Part shown: positions 1 to 9,770 of the stretch, piece by piece
Layout of the letters: the number at the start of each line of letters is the position of its first letter
Position numbering within the stretch: the stretch's first letter is position 1
Translations under genes and position numbers: made by a program
The notes under the pieces: generated by a model
Told to the model about the DNA's origin: nothing
Seen by the model: the letters and a program-made list of their open reading frames with translations, nothing else
Database searches by the model: none
Origin: Blastobasis lacticolella
Lineage: Eukaryota; Arthropoda; Insecta; Lepidoptera; Blastobasidae
DNA: 64,000 nt
Direction: 5' to 3'
Assembly: GCA_905147135.1 (NCBI GenBank)
Contig: LR990056.1
Location: 3,730,001-3,794,000, forward strand

Positions 1-1
1 G

Positions 2-1476
2 AGCAAGGCTAGTGGACTTGATGGTATACCGGCAATAGTCCTGCGTAGATGTGCCCCCGAGTTGTCTCCTGTTCTCACGCGCCTGTATTTCCTCTCACTT
101 GAGACTGGTATTGTCCCTAAGTCGTGGAAGCTTGTCAATGTGCAGCCAGTGCCCAAAAAAGGCAGTCGTGCCGACCCTGCCAACTACCGGTCACTTCCAT
201 ACTCTGTAAAATTATGGAACGTGCACTGAACAACAAACTCCTTGCGCATCTTGAAGGTCACGATCCCTCAGCGATCACCAGTACGGATTCCGCCGTGGTC
301 GGTCTACTGGGGACCTTCTGGTGTATGCCACACAATTATGGAGTGAGGCCATTGAGAGACATGGAGAGGCCCTTGCTGTGTCTCTTGAGATATCCAAGGT
401 CTTTGACAGGGTTTGGCATGTAGGCCTTCTAAGCAAGCTTCCTTCATTTTTTATTCCTGTTGGATGTTGCACCTAGATATCGGATTTTATGAGTGGACGT
501 TTAATCCGTGTAGTTATCGATGGCTACTCGTCAAATCTTCATCAGGCTATCGACGCGGGAGTTCCTCAACGATCTGTACTGTCCGCGACTTTATTCCTGC
601 TGCATATTGACAATCTGCTTGTACCAGGTACCTTTGGGTACGCAGATGACAGCACAGTAACGGATAGATATCTGTCAGAGGCAAAAGCCAACAGGGACGA
701 TATTCAGTCTTGTCGAGAGGCCATGGTTGATCGTTTGGACAAAGCTCTCAAGGCAGTTTCTGATTGGGGAGAAGCCAATCTGGTGACGTTCAACGCAACC
801 AAAACTCAGGCGTGTTTGTTTTCCGCCAAAAGGAGTCCATTCCATCTAACTCCAACTTTTCGAGATTTTCCTGTGAAAATTACCGACAACCTACAGCTTC
901 TTGGTTTTGAGCTATCTTCAAATCTCAACTTCGGTCAGTACATCAAATCCAAAGCAAAGACTGCAGTAAAAAACTTGGTATCCTCTCGACGGTTAGGCGG
1001 TACTTCACTACCCTTACGGCTTTGGATTCGGTGGAAAAACGCGCAAATAAGATAATTTGTGACCTGCGGTTGATTAAGGCTAGGCTGCAGAGCCTCGAAC
1101 ATCGGCGTAGGGTTGCGCGCCTGTCGGTCTTCTACAGGTTACATTTCGGAGAGTGTGAGAAGCAGCTGCACGACCTCAATTCGCCAGCCCCATTCCGCCA
1201 TCGGGAGACGCGATCCGGGCGACCGCTTCATCCTTATGTCGTGGATCTTCCAGCTATCCGCACGAGTCGTTTTGGCTCAACCTTTATAATGCGTACGGCT
1301 ACGGAATGGAACGCATTGCCTGCGAGTGTGTTCCCTGATCAATATAATCTGGATGTCTTCAAGGCTAGAGTGAATAGGCTGTTCCAAGACAGGCATGCTT
1401 TATCTCCGGCCGCATCGTCACTTACCAACAGGTGAGATGGCGGTCAAATGCCTGCCGTCATAATATTAAAAAAAAA
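2..1476 (+). mobile_element. LINE (jockey/CR1-type) reverse transcriptase, decayed, truncated by window edge
   Basis: A non-LTR retrotransposon ORF2 runs through at least four reading-frame shifts. Fingers motifs are read from base 2 (SGLDGIPAIVLRR, PKKGSRADPANYRSLP). The frame then changes to SILCKIMERALNNKLL, to QYGFRRGRSTGDLLVY with EISKVFDRVWH, and, from about 489, to GVPQRSVLSATLFLLHIDN and the catalytic YADDSTV box. A deletion near 1000 joins this to the C-terminal part ([11 protein letters not shown], then [13 protein letters not shown] and the end at about 1434). An A-run follows at 1468-1476. In the usual motif SLDISKAFD the first Asp reads Glu, so the copy is dead even apart from its frameshifts. 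The endonuclease half lies outside the window. The assignment to the jockey/CR1 group is by motif style only. Confidence 0.88.
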
Positions 1477-1489
1477 CCAGCATAACCTA

Positions 1490-1745
1490 ACCGATGTAAA
1501 AGCATCGGAAAGCGCCCGACCAACTTTACATATACTCAAATAAAAACTACTAAACCGATTTTAATCAACCAAAGCTAAAAACCATCTTGATTGAACTGCC
1601 TTTCAAATAAAGAAAACCACATCGAAATCGGTCCATCGGTTTGAGAGCTATGTTGTACACAAATACACAGAGCCCATACATACACAAGATAAACTTATAA
1701 CACCAGTATTTTTAAGTCGGGCGTTAAAAATCGGTCTGTCGGTTG
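1490..1745 (+). repeat. RTE-like 3' tail sequence
   Basis: The stretch contains the phrase ATCGGTCCATCGGTTTGAGA followed by GAGCTATGTTGTACAC, then an AC-rich run and AAACTTATAACACC. This is the style of the widespread insect RTE-type 3' untranslated region. It follows the LINE directly. No coding sequence is visible. From here to 2092 the DNA is AT-rich with nothing I can name. Confidence 0.45.
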
Positions 1746-2092
1746 AATCATATTTAGTCTTGATCTAGATTGTCGATGTCCTACCTAGATGATTAGCTAT
1801 CAAGACAAGGACTATAGATAAGACGTAATAGCGTAACTATGTTTTTGGTGGTAAACAAACAATTTTATAGAAAATCACAAAATTGTAAATATAAAACAAT
1901 GACGATATCTTATCGGTGTAGCTCTACATTCGTATACAAATATAACGTCACCGTTTTTTCCCATATTTATTGTCCCTGTTCTTCGACTCGTACAGACCTA
2001 CAAGGATCTTTCGGCACGTGGACGAAATCAAAACTAACGTCGCCATCTTGTACAGTCAACTCCAGCTGACATCCAATCCAATCTCATCCAAA

Positions 2093-2495
2093 GGGGCCAT
2101 CCATAAATTACGTCACACGAATTTTAGGACTTTTGAGCCCCTCCCCCCGTCCTTGTCACAGGTTGTCACAATTTTATAATCCCCCCCTCCTGATGTGACG
2201 TCACACATTTCTTAAATTTATCCATGTATTTTAGAAAAATTGAAAGAAAACAGCTATCGTCATTTTTCATAGTGAGATAATTTCATAGTGAGAATGCGAA
2301 ATTATTAATAAATATGGATCAAGTTCGTTAAATTTTAAGATTTTTTATTCACATCTAAACGTCGCGTTTGATTATTAATTTTTAACATGTGATGTCACAA
2401 AATGTTTGACTCCCCCTGCCCCTTGTCACATTATTTCACATTTCAGTAATACCCTCCCTCCCTATTAAGGTGTGACGTAATTTATGGATGACCCC
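2093..2495. mobile_element. MITE with long terminal inverted repeats
   Basis: The left end (2093-2118) begins GGGGCCATCCATAAATTACG. The right end (2470-2495) is its near-perfect reverse complement, with one C/T difference in the first six bases. The interior holds further mirrored TGTCACA and GATGTCAC blocks with C-runs, so the whole 403 bp folds back. AAA flanks both ends and may be a 3-bp target duplication. There is no coding sequence. The superfamily is not assigned. Confidence 0.8.
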
Positions 2496-2675
2496 AAACG
2501 CCAAAATATCCTTGTAGTGTAAGTCTGTAATAATATACAGGTACCGTGACGTGTCATTCGGCACCCGAGACAGTTTTTCTATCTAGCAACTTTTGATTCA
2601 AATATTTGTCCTCAAACTAAAAGGGTAATTTCTTTATTAAGTATGTGCTAATTGAGTACACATAATGTATTCACG

Positions 2676-2933
2676 TTGGCCGTGTGGTTCCGGCAGAGTA
2701 GAATAGCAGCAACCCCTTTAAACTCATGGGTGTTGTACAAGGCGACTAATGTTTTCGAGGCAAAAGATCAAGAGTCTCCGTAGTCTGGAAAATGGGCAGC
2801 AGCATTTTCTATTGTTTTATTTAAACACTGCGATCTCCAACCCGCCTGCCAAGCGTGGAGATTATGGCAATAACCCCCCTTTAGTGGGAGAGGCCCTAAG
2901 TCCTGCAGTGGACTGTTACGGGCTGTGATGATG
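2676..2933 (+). mobile_element. Short retroposed repeat with target-site duplication (family A)
   Basis: A 258-bp unit starts near TTGGCCGTGTGGTTCCGGC and ends GGGCTGTGATGATG. It is bracketed by the 12-bp direct repeat AATGTATTCACG at 2664-2675 and 2934-2945, the mark of target-primed insertion. Further copies lie at 17211-17426, 45644-45881 and 57370-57629. The TGATG tail is typical of LINE-mobilised repeats. TGGCCGTGTGG near the 5' end resembles a Pol III A box, but I see no convincing B box. Confidence 0.85.
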
Positions 2934-3004
2934 AATGTATTCACGCAATTCGATTTCGCAACACCCGTAACATTAAATTTTAGTTGTCTTAGGTGTAGGT
3001 AGGT

Positions 3005-3077
3005 AGATTTTTTTTAACCCCGACAAAAAAAGAGGGCTGTTATACGTTTGAGGTGTGTCTGGGTATCTGTAGCTCTA
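3005..3077 (-). repeat. RTE-like 3' tail, reversed
   Basis: The text AACCCCGACAAAAAAAGAGG, then GTTATACGTTTGAGGTGTGT and GTAGCTCTATG, matches in reverse the same type of tail as at 55488-55735. It is short and decayed. Confidence 0.35.
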
Positions 3078-3086
3078 TGTATATGT

Positions 3087-3205
3087 GTTTATTTATTTAT
3101 TTTATTTGCCAACAGATTTACACTTTTTGTTACATTAAAATCATACATAACAGACCTTTAATACTTAAATGTAAAACCAATAACAGGCAAACTTACGTTC
3201 ACAAT
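3087..3205 (-). repeat. LINE 3' end, inverted copy of 4318-4440
   Basis: On the minus strand this reads GTGAACGTAAGTTTGCCTGT, then GTGTAAATCTGTTGGC and AAATAAAATAAATA. It matches the 3' end of the LINE at 3690-4440 with scattered changes. The two copies of one tail therefore lie in opposite orientation about 1.1 kb apart. The 480 bases between this and the LINE show nothing else. Confidence 0.8.
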
Positions 3206-3689
3206 AGAATCGATAGCGTATGTATTTAGATATAGCAAAACAGACGATGGAATTGGCAGGGAACACGACGTGTTACCTAAATGATAAAAGGCAGTCATAA
3301 AATTATCATACTAACCTGTATTAAAACACTTGTCACTTAAACCGGTACAACAATTTCCACGCGGCAATGTTGTGATTTCGGCGTGAAACAGCTGACACTC
3401 GACTCAGCTATGTCGAGTGTATTGTTTTATTCCTTGCACGTAATACTGAACACTCGCCTTATCATGTTTTCAATAGACTCTTTGCCTTTTGTATCAACGG
3501 ATGGGGATACTTTGTATTTGTAAGCCTCGATGCAGAACAGATAAGTGCTAAGATAAACAATACACATCGGCTAGTTTGGCTTCGTAGAGTGTCGTTTCAG
3601 TCATATGATGTTCTTGTCTAAATCTAGTTTTTAATTAATGAGGCCAAATCTGGCCGATATGCATTATTTAACAGACTAGTGTAGGTATT

Positions 3690-4440
3690 TATTTTGTTAT
3701 TGTTTCTTTTTTCATATATTTTACGTTGGTACGTAGCATCTTAGAATATTGTTCTTGTGTCTGGAATCCACAATATAAAAACCATATAGCCAGAATTGAG
3801 AGAATATAGAAACGCTTTATGTTCTTCTTAACGGTCCACCAGGGGAAATTGTCAAAGCTTACCTCGTACAAGGAGCGATTGTCCCACAGTAATATGTTAA
3901 CACTCCGGTATCGTAGATGGATATCAGACCAAATATTTCTTTTTAAAATTGTAAGGGGGTTAATCGACCGTCCATACTTTTTAAACATGGTGTCTTTCTC
4001 GGTCCCTAGACGAAATGCCAGAGTACTTAATTTTAGACCTTTCGTACTTAAAAATATCAGAACGAATGTTGGTAGTAATGAAATCGTTTATAGACTGTGC
4101 AGGGAACATAACAAACTGTGTAACTCCGAAAATTATATAACATATTACCTACACTGTTCTTTGTTACAATATAAAAAGTTGTTGTATAATAATAGAATTA
4201 ATTAATGTTCTTCCTAAGTACGTCATCTTGCCGTTTACTCTAATAATATCATTGTTTAGTTGTTAAGTTTGAGTGGTGGTAGATTTAGATTTAGTTTTTA
4301 ATTAAGCACGATTTTATTGTGAACGTAAGTTTGCCTGTGTTATTAGACTTACATTCAAGTATTAAAGATATTTAATGTAATATTTCAATGTAACTAAAAG
4401 TGTAAATCTGTTGGCAAATAAAATAAATATTGAAGATTCT
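3690..4440 (+). mobile_element. LINE ORF2 C-terminus plus 3' UTR
   Basis: Translation gives TLVRSILEYC, VWNPQYKNHIARIERI, a stop (TAG where CAG is expected), then KRF and an open frame to about 4204. That frame includes SYKERLSHSNMLTLRYRRW and DQIFLFKIVRGLID, the standard C-terminal part of insect non-LTR reverse transcriptases after the palm. The 3' untranslated region ends in AAATAAAATAAATA. The polymerase core is missing, so this is a 5'-truncated insertion. Confidence 0.85.
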
Positions 4441-4744
4441 GCTCTTTTAAGTAATCATCGTCTCAGCCGCATTGCGTGAGATAGCGTTTGTTTATTTCTC
4501 TTAATACTAAGATGCAAGATATAGCAGTATCTAATGTCGCGCTTTTTCTCCCGACACGGGTAGGCCGGCTGGTGCGTGCGGGTGTGAGCGCCGGCGGGCT
4601 GGCTGGGGTCGGGCGCGCGCCGCACATGATTCGCCGGCGGTTATGTGCGTGGCGCGAATCGGTGCCCGGTGTCTCGCCGGAGTGAGCCCTCGTACACGCT
4701 GATCGAACTGCATGCGTCGCCCCCTACCTGGATCGCTTAATCTT

Positions 4745-5020
4745 GAACGCACACTCATGCAGTGCGCTGCGCAGTGCACTGCACGATGTGGCAAAACTTG
4801 TTACACGCCGAGCAATTTGTATGCAAGTACATTGACAGATGGCGGAATGTCCCACTGTGCAGCGCGCCGCGCGGCGCACTGCATGATGGGGCAACACCCG
4901 CAATTGAAGCCCGAAATGTCAGTTCTGTATGAATTTTGTCTACGTTTTTCTATTTGGCCCCATCGTGCAGCGTGCGGTGCGATGTCAGTAGATGTCAACA
5001 TGAAACGTCACATCTGACTG
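4745..5020. repeat. GC-rich compound palindrome (TGCGC/GCGCA blocks)
   Basis: Three related blocks occur: GCAGTGCGCTGCGCAGTGCA near 4759, GCAGCGCGCCGCGCGGCGCA near 4859, and an inverted version near 4965-4985 (CATCGTGCAGCGTGCGGTGC). Each is followed or preceded by GATGNGGC or its complement. The arrangement looks like terminal and subterminal inverted repeats of a small DNA element. A similar block lies at 7465-7505. Confidence 0.5.
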
Positions 5021-5274
5021 TTTCTTTTTACCAACAGTTCGAATCTTTCCTCTTTATGTGACACAGTTGACACACATATATCTGTCTACTTTTTTTAGTA
5101 CAGATACAATGCGTGTGAATGAAATAGGAAACCGACCTTGTCAAAGAAAGTTTGACAGGTGATGCGTAAGCCCCTCCCCTTTTTCTGATTCTTTAACATT
5201 ATCGGAGTTGTTTCGCTTTCGTGATCCTGTCGTCATTCTCTTCTCAGTTCATCCCGAATTATAAATAAGGCATG

Positions 5275-5640
5275 TTTGGTTCTAGAACACTAGTTTCTAA
5301 AAAGAAATGCTGGTACTCGTAGAAATCTACATTTTGGATGGCACCTGTCACACTTAAAACTGTAATAACTCTGAAACTTTTGGTGCTAGAATACTAGTTC
5401 CTAAAGAGAAATGATAGTGCTCGTCGACATCTACATTTCGGTTGACAGCTGTCAAACTTAATACTGTAATAACTCTGAAACTATCGCTCCTTGAACACTA
5501 GTTCCTGAAGAGAAATGATAGTCGAGATCTACATTCCGTATGACAGCTGTCAATCTTAAAACTGTAATAACTCTGAAACTATTTGCCTTAAAACGCTTGT
5601 TCCAGAACAGCAAATACTTATAGATATCGACGGGCACTAT
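5275..5640. repeat. Tandem repeat, about 103-bp unit, 3.3 copies
   Basis: Units begin at about 5275, 5378, 5483 and 5581. Each carries CTAGAACACTAGTTTCTAA or a variant, AAGAGAAATGATAG, GAYATCTACATTYCG, GACAGCTGTCAAACTTA and ACTGTAATAACTCTGAAACT. The fourth unit is partial and diverged. There is no coding potential. Confidence 0.85.
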
Positions 5641-5716
5641 AATTTTTTTTTAGGATCCAGTTTTCTAAGAGCAATGTTTTCCGAGTAATTTAAGTTATAT
5701 TCACTCTCTTTATACT

Positions 5717-6480
5717 TACTACTGATGTTATACTTTGTAGTTATAGTTTTGAATGAGCCACCGTGGTATACACTCAGTTTAAGTAAACATTCGTAAAGGA
5801 CAGAAATTCAAAATTCAAAATTCAACATTACTACGTTTTAAAACATTTTGTCGTAATATTGTCCCAAAATCATGTCTTCAACCAGTTGAGGACAAATTTA
5901 AGCAGTGCGGTTTATCCTACAACAGAATCAATCAATGTGAATAAAAATTCCTAACATGACCGAATCAATCTTCTGAATTTAAAAATTTTGAAGTTTTTAT
6001 GTTCTTATATCCTCAAGATAATTTAATTGAATGTATTATCATAGAGCCTGTAACCATCGGACAATCAATACGCTTTTAACAAAAATCGGCCAAGTAGTTT
6101 TTGAGCTAGAATAAACATCCATACAAACATTCATATAAACATACATACACACAAACCCCTTTCCCCCGCAAGAGTACGACATTGACGACATACGACAGAG
6201 ACGACATTGTTCCACTTGCTATGGTCCTGACAAATCTCTGTCGATTCTTCCACGTTTATCAACTTTACATACATAGATTGTTAACTTCATTACCCTCCCT
6301 TAGCTCCATCGTAGTCGGGTAAAAAGAATCATTTATAGTATAGTATTCGCGGAAGTTACATGGTTCAATTTCTTTAGATATTACTGATGTTATACTTTTT
6401 AGTTAAAATATGGAATGACTTACCACGGTCTACAGATGGTGAATCTATGGACACCTGTCAGAAGTAAACATCCAAAGAAA
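5717..6480 (+). repeat. Diverged direct repeat pair (5717-5806 and 6379-6475)
   Basis: Both ends of this interval share ACTGATGTTATACTTT, TTAGTT, GGAATGA or GAATGAG, CCACGGT or CCGTGGT, and AAGTAAACATYC. The second copy leads straight into the Harbinger-like fragment, so the repeat may be a flank of that element. An RTE-like phrase (TCGGCCAAGTAGTTTTTGAG, near 6087) lies between them. Confidence 0.5.
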
Positions 6481-6512
6481 AAATTCGTTTTCAAAGATTT
6501 TAAAGTAAAATT

Positions 6513-6716
6513 ATGTCTTCTTCCGGGGATGAAGACATGTTGGCCGTACTGCAGATGGTTAATATGCAAAAATGTAGACGACCTCGACGTAACTATTGGG
6601 TGCACCCTATATGGAATACCGGTGTAAAAATAGACTTACCAGTTGATGGTAAACCTGGGAATGTATCCGGACCGTTTTCAGCAGGTTTTCATTATGTTAT
6701 AATCAAATATTAACCC
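6513..6716 (+). pseudogene. PIF/Harbinger-like transposase N-terminal fragment
   Basis: A 66-codon frame starts MSSSGDEDMLAVLQ and continues CRRPRRNYWVHPIWN. An acidic start followed by a basic stretch and WVHP is the style of insect PIF/Harbinger nucleases. The similarity fades after about residue 36 and the catalytic part is absent. This is a fragment, or a chance likeness; a protein search would decide. Confidence 0.4.
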
Positions 6717-6964
6717 GAGCCAGATCAAGGTTACAAAAACGGCAAACAAATTGTAATGTCAATGTAGCATTGACAATAATATAAATTAAATAATCATCGT
6801 GGCGTCATTATGATGATGTTGACTTCAATATAATGTTTTATGAGCTTGTTGAAAATCATCCTGCACCATACGATTATAATCGATCAGATTACTCTAAACG
6901 GAACGTGAGAGACAAGATGCGGATAATGATAGTAAGGAAATTAAACGGCAAATTACGTGGCGAC

Positions 6965-7165
6965 AATAATGTCTGACCATGCCAGCCCGCTAGGCACGGG
7001 AAGGAGAGTTCAACTCACGAAGCGATGGCTAGACGTCGATAAGAACGACATGCGTGCCAACAAACTCCAAGGATACCGAAGACCGAGCGAAGTGGACCAA
7101 GAGGAGTAGGAAGGCGGACTCCTGGCAACCGAAATTTAACACCAAGACGATGATAATGATGATCT
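6965..7165 (+). pseudogene. RTE-like LINE reverse transcriptase C-terminus, frameshifted
   Basis: One frame gives QLTKRWLDVDKNDMRA. The next frame then gives DTEDRAKWTKRSRKAD. Together they match the usual end of an RTE-type polymerase (RWLD...KDMR...AEDR.KWR...ADP). An ATGATAATGATGAT run follows, a common LINE terminus. The upstream 250 bases are AT-rich and unassigned. Confidence 0.65.
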
Positions 7166-7169
7166 TGGC

Positions 7170-7290
7170 GTCAAATCCTGTTTGTGCTCTCGCACGCGAG
7201 GACCCGGGGCCCGCTTTGACTATGATCCAAGATTTAGCAGATCAGGCAATTACAGTGGAACGACTGCCAACTGACCTCCATACATAAGGT
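7170..7290 (+). repeat. Repeat family B, copy 1 (transposon protein C-terminus)
   Basis: It contains GCTCTCGCACGCGAGGACC, GATCCAAGATTTAGCAGATC and ATTACAGTGGAACGACTGCC. One frame reads IQDLADQAITVERLPTDLHT then a stop. The copy at 49599-49740 reads VQDLADQVITVERLPSDLRD with an end at VNKGN. A short third copy is at 43883-43960. Conservation of frame and stop suggests the tail of a retrotransposon protein. Confidence 0.6.
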
Positions 7291-7454
7291 CGACATAAGG
7301 TCAATAATAATGCGAGTCGTTTAAAATAACGCGCGTAAAAGCGTCGAAAAAGCTCTCGTGCAAACGTTGCCTAACTCACAATCATTCGTAAATCTCTCGT
7401 GCGATCATTGCCTAACGTGAAAAACCAGAATAACACCACCGTTTTCTTTGTTGT

Positions 7455-7510
7455 CACCGTGACGTGGCACTGCGTGGTGCGCCGCGCAGTGCACTGCACT
7501 GCATTAGTGG
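7455..7510. repeat. GC-rich palindromic block related to 4745-5020
   Basis: It reads GGTGCGCCGCGCAGTGCACT then GCACTGCAT, resembling the ends of the compound palindrome at 4.75 kb. It may be the other terminus of the same element type. The stretch between 7290 and 7455 shows nothing clear. Confidence 0.35.
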
Positions 7511-7619
7511 AGCTAGTCGCTAACTTTCCCTTTGTTTTCCGTTACATTTTTTGACTTTAGATTAATTAACGTAATTCTAATCCAATAAATCCTTTTTCAT
7601 TTTCATTTTCTCGCATATC

Positions 7620-7835
7620 GCGCGCGAGAGCATGCTTGTAATAGCCATGCTGGACATAGGTCTCTCTCAACGCGCTAGAAGTTTATCGGCTTGGCGCCTG
7701 ATGCATCCATTGCCTTCCCAGGACCTTTGCAAGGTCGTCCGTCCATCGCTTGGTATGCCATCCTACACTGATTGCTGGCTGTTGCCCCTCGACAACGTAA
7801 TCCGCCCCTAGGCCTTCGGTTCTGCAAGCTAAAGG
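7620..7835 (-). pseudogene. LINE reverse transcriptase C-terminus, antisense, with stop
   Basis: Minus-strand translation gives VVEGQQPAISVGWHTKRW, TDDLAKVLGRQWMHQAPSR, a stop, then SALRETYVQHGYYK. RWTDDL.K..G..WM.QA and LRE.YVQ are the end of RTE-like polymerases of insects. This is a different family from that at 6965-7165. It is short and dead. Confidence 0.65.
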
Positions 7836-7910
7836 TGGCAACATCTGTCAGCTATATCTAAGCAGGACTAATCTTGTAGGCATGTAGACAATTGATACAA
7901 GTCCAGCCCG

Positions 7911-8148
7911 CATTACACCTGGCTAAATTCAGTCGACTAAATTTAGAAGCGAAAAGCGTAAGAGCAAGTCAAAGTGGAATGTATTGCTCGTAGAATATGG
8001 TCCATTTTTGTATTATGTTACCGTCAGTAGCATTTCAAAATGCGTGCTACAAAAATGGACCTTATTTTATTATCAATACATTCCACTATGATTTCCTTTC
8101 ACACCTTTTGTTTCTGAATTTAGACGACTGAATATAGGCACATGTAGT
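7911..8148. mobile_element. Fold-back MITE family C, copy 1
   Basis: The outer arm TAAATTCAGTCGACTAAATT and inner arm AAAGTGGAATGTATTGCTCG with GGTCCATTTTTGTA are mirrored on the right by TACAAAAATGGACCTTATTT, CAATACATTCCACTATGATT and CTGAATTTAGACGACTGAAT. The unique centre is about 30 bp. The second, better preserved copy is at 40328-40589. There is no coding sequence. Confidence 0.85.
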
Positions 8149-8261
8149 GACCGCTTACGTAGTATAAAATAAGGCCGCTTTCGGGTTTGGGCGACGTGGT
8201 CGGACGTCCGACCAAGGTCGCTCGCCCGCGCATCCCAAAAGCCACTTTATTGTAGACTAGC

Positions 8262-8446
8262 AGCCGCCCCGGCTTCGCACGGGTACCACTACGGGTACAC
8301 GGGTATATAGCCTATGTCACCCGGGGATAGTGTAGCTTCCCAATGGTGAAAGAATTTTTGAAATCGGTCTAGTAGTTTCGAAGCCTATTCAATACAAACA
8401 AACAAAAAATCAAACCTTTCCTCTTTATAATATTAGTATAGACTAC
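8262..8446 (+). repeat. Insect-wide transposon 3' tail
   Basis: It holds GCCGCCCCGGCTTCGCACGG, ATATAGCCTATGTCACCCGG, GTGAAAGAATTTTTGAAATC, AGTAGTTTCGAAGCCTATTC and the end TTTATAATATTAGTATAGAC. I recognise this string as a common non-coding repeat of insect genomes but am unsure whether it belongs to an RTE LINE or another class. An imperfect GC palindrome (8170-8250) precedes it. Confidence 0.6.
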
Positions 8447-8745
8447 TAAAAGATAAGTATCAACTGGCTAGATCCTAGATCGAGTTTTGCAATTCTGACT
8501 AGGTGTCAGGGTGTGTGTGTCGGTCACTTTAGTGCTACTATGGATGTATGAATTTTTCATTTGAGCTTTAACATAAAGTGGTAATTCATACATTAAGTTT
8601 AATCGCAATGTTCCGCCTCGAAATCGATTTAGAAGTTTGAAGTCGGCTTGGGGTGAGTGTGCTACAGCCCTGGGTGTCCGGCATGTCACTGTGTTTCCTA
8701 CCTACTTTAATACCCTCTCCTCTTTGACTATTGAAAGAGATATTA

Positions 8746-8865
8746 AGGCCGGCTTGCATCCAATTCTTAAACGCATTTCAGTTGATACTGAAACAAAAAC
8801 CTTCATCCAAAAAAATTCAAACTAAATTCTTAAACATGTTTAAAAATTTGGTGCAAGTCGGGTGT
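8746..8865. mobile_element. Short fold-back element family D, copy 1
   Basis: The ends GCCGGCTTGCATCCAATTCT and AATTTGGTGCAAGTCGGGTG are inverted relatives. The copy at 42020-42125 has the same ends (GGCGGCTTGCACGAACTTGA and AGAATTGGGTGCAAGCCAGT). The interior is about 80 bp and non-coding. Confidence 0.6.
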
Positions 8866-9559
8866 CGTCAGTAAAGAAATTTCGATTTTGGAATAACGGC
8901 TTATTTTCGTGCCATGTCTGTGTAGACAGTTATCTATGTGCTTGATAAATATACTTACGACCCCTAAATAGATTTAATACCTACGCAGCCTTCAGGTACA
9001 GCTTTGCTCTGGATCAGCTCCTCAGTTCAGCTCCCGCTCAGGTATTCCAGGCTTCTCAGTTAGTTATTGCATCTCTACTTTTTTAGTATTTTAGTAACTT
9101 TAATTTTTTTGGTCAACTTTGATCTGTAGTTTAGGTAAATAACTATTGTCTAGGTTGGTATGTCCCTTGTGCGCTCAGGTGTTTATAAAATTCAATGCCT
9201 TTTATTAGGTATTCTAAGCCAATAGATAAATCTGATAAATTGCAAAAATGCTCATATTGCAGTATTAGCAAGTCATTGTATGAAAGAATGGTCATATTTA
9301 ATTGTCTATTCAAATGGAATTTATACTTATGATTTCATTTCTTGTGGTTTTATACCTCGAGTGTAACTAAGCTGTTTGTTGCCGGGTCTTGCTGCTGGTT
9401 ATAATGGTAAGCAGTGGCTATTAGAAAATAATTAAGGTCTCGTAGCATTACGTTATCTGAGCCTTAAGTAGTTTTCGCAAAGCGGCCGCTGATGTTGCGC
9501 CGGGGTCACTGGGTCACCGATACATTGAAACGACGATAAACATTTGACTTCGATACGAA
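8866..9559. other. Downstream flank of the receptor gene, no feature seen
   Basis: AT-rich non-coding DNA with no repeat I recognise. It probably includes the true cleavage site of the receptor transcript on its right-hand side. Confidence 0.4.
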
Positions 9560-9565
9560 TTTAAT
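9560..9565 (-). terminator. Candidate polyadenylation signal of the receptor gene
   Basis: ATTAAA on the minus strand, about 205 nt past the stop codon. A TTTATT on the plus strand at 9201-9206, giving AATAAA about 570 nt past the stop, is an alternative. Neither can be chosen without transcript data. Confidence 0.3.
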
Positions 9566-9770
9566 ACTTTGATACATTCATCATACATCAGGTAATAAAA
9601 ATTTGCTCCGCTTAGCGGAAAGGTACATGGACAATAAGTTAAACTTAACGCTAAATCAGTCTAACGGTCGCGCCGATCGCGGTGCGGCTTATTCTAGTAT
9701 CACAGATGAGTAGAGCGGTGGGGCGCGGGGCGAAGCGCACCCGCGGGGGGGCGGGCGCGCGCGGGCGGGG

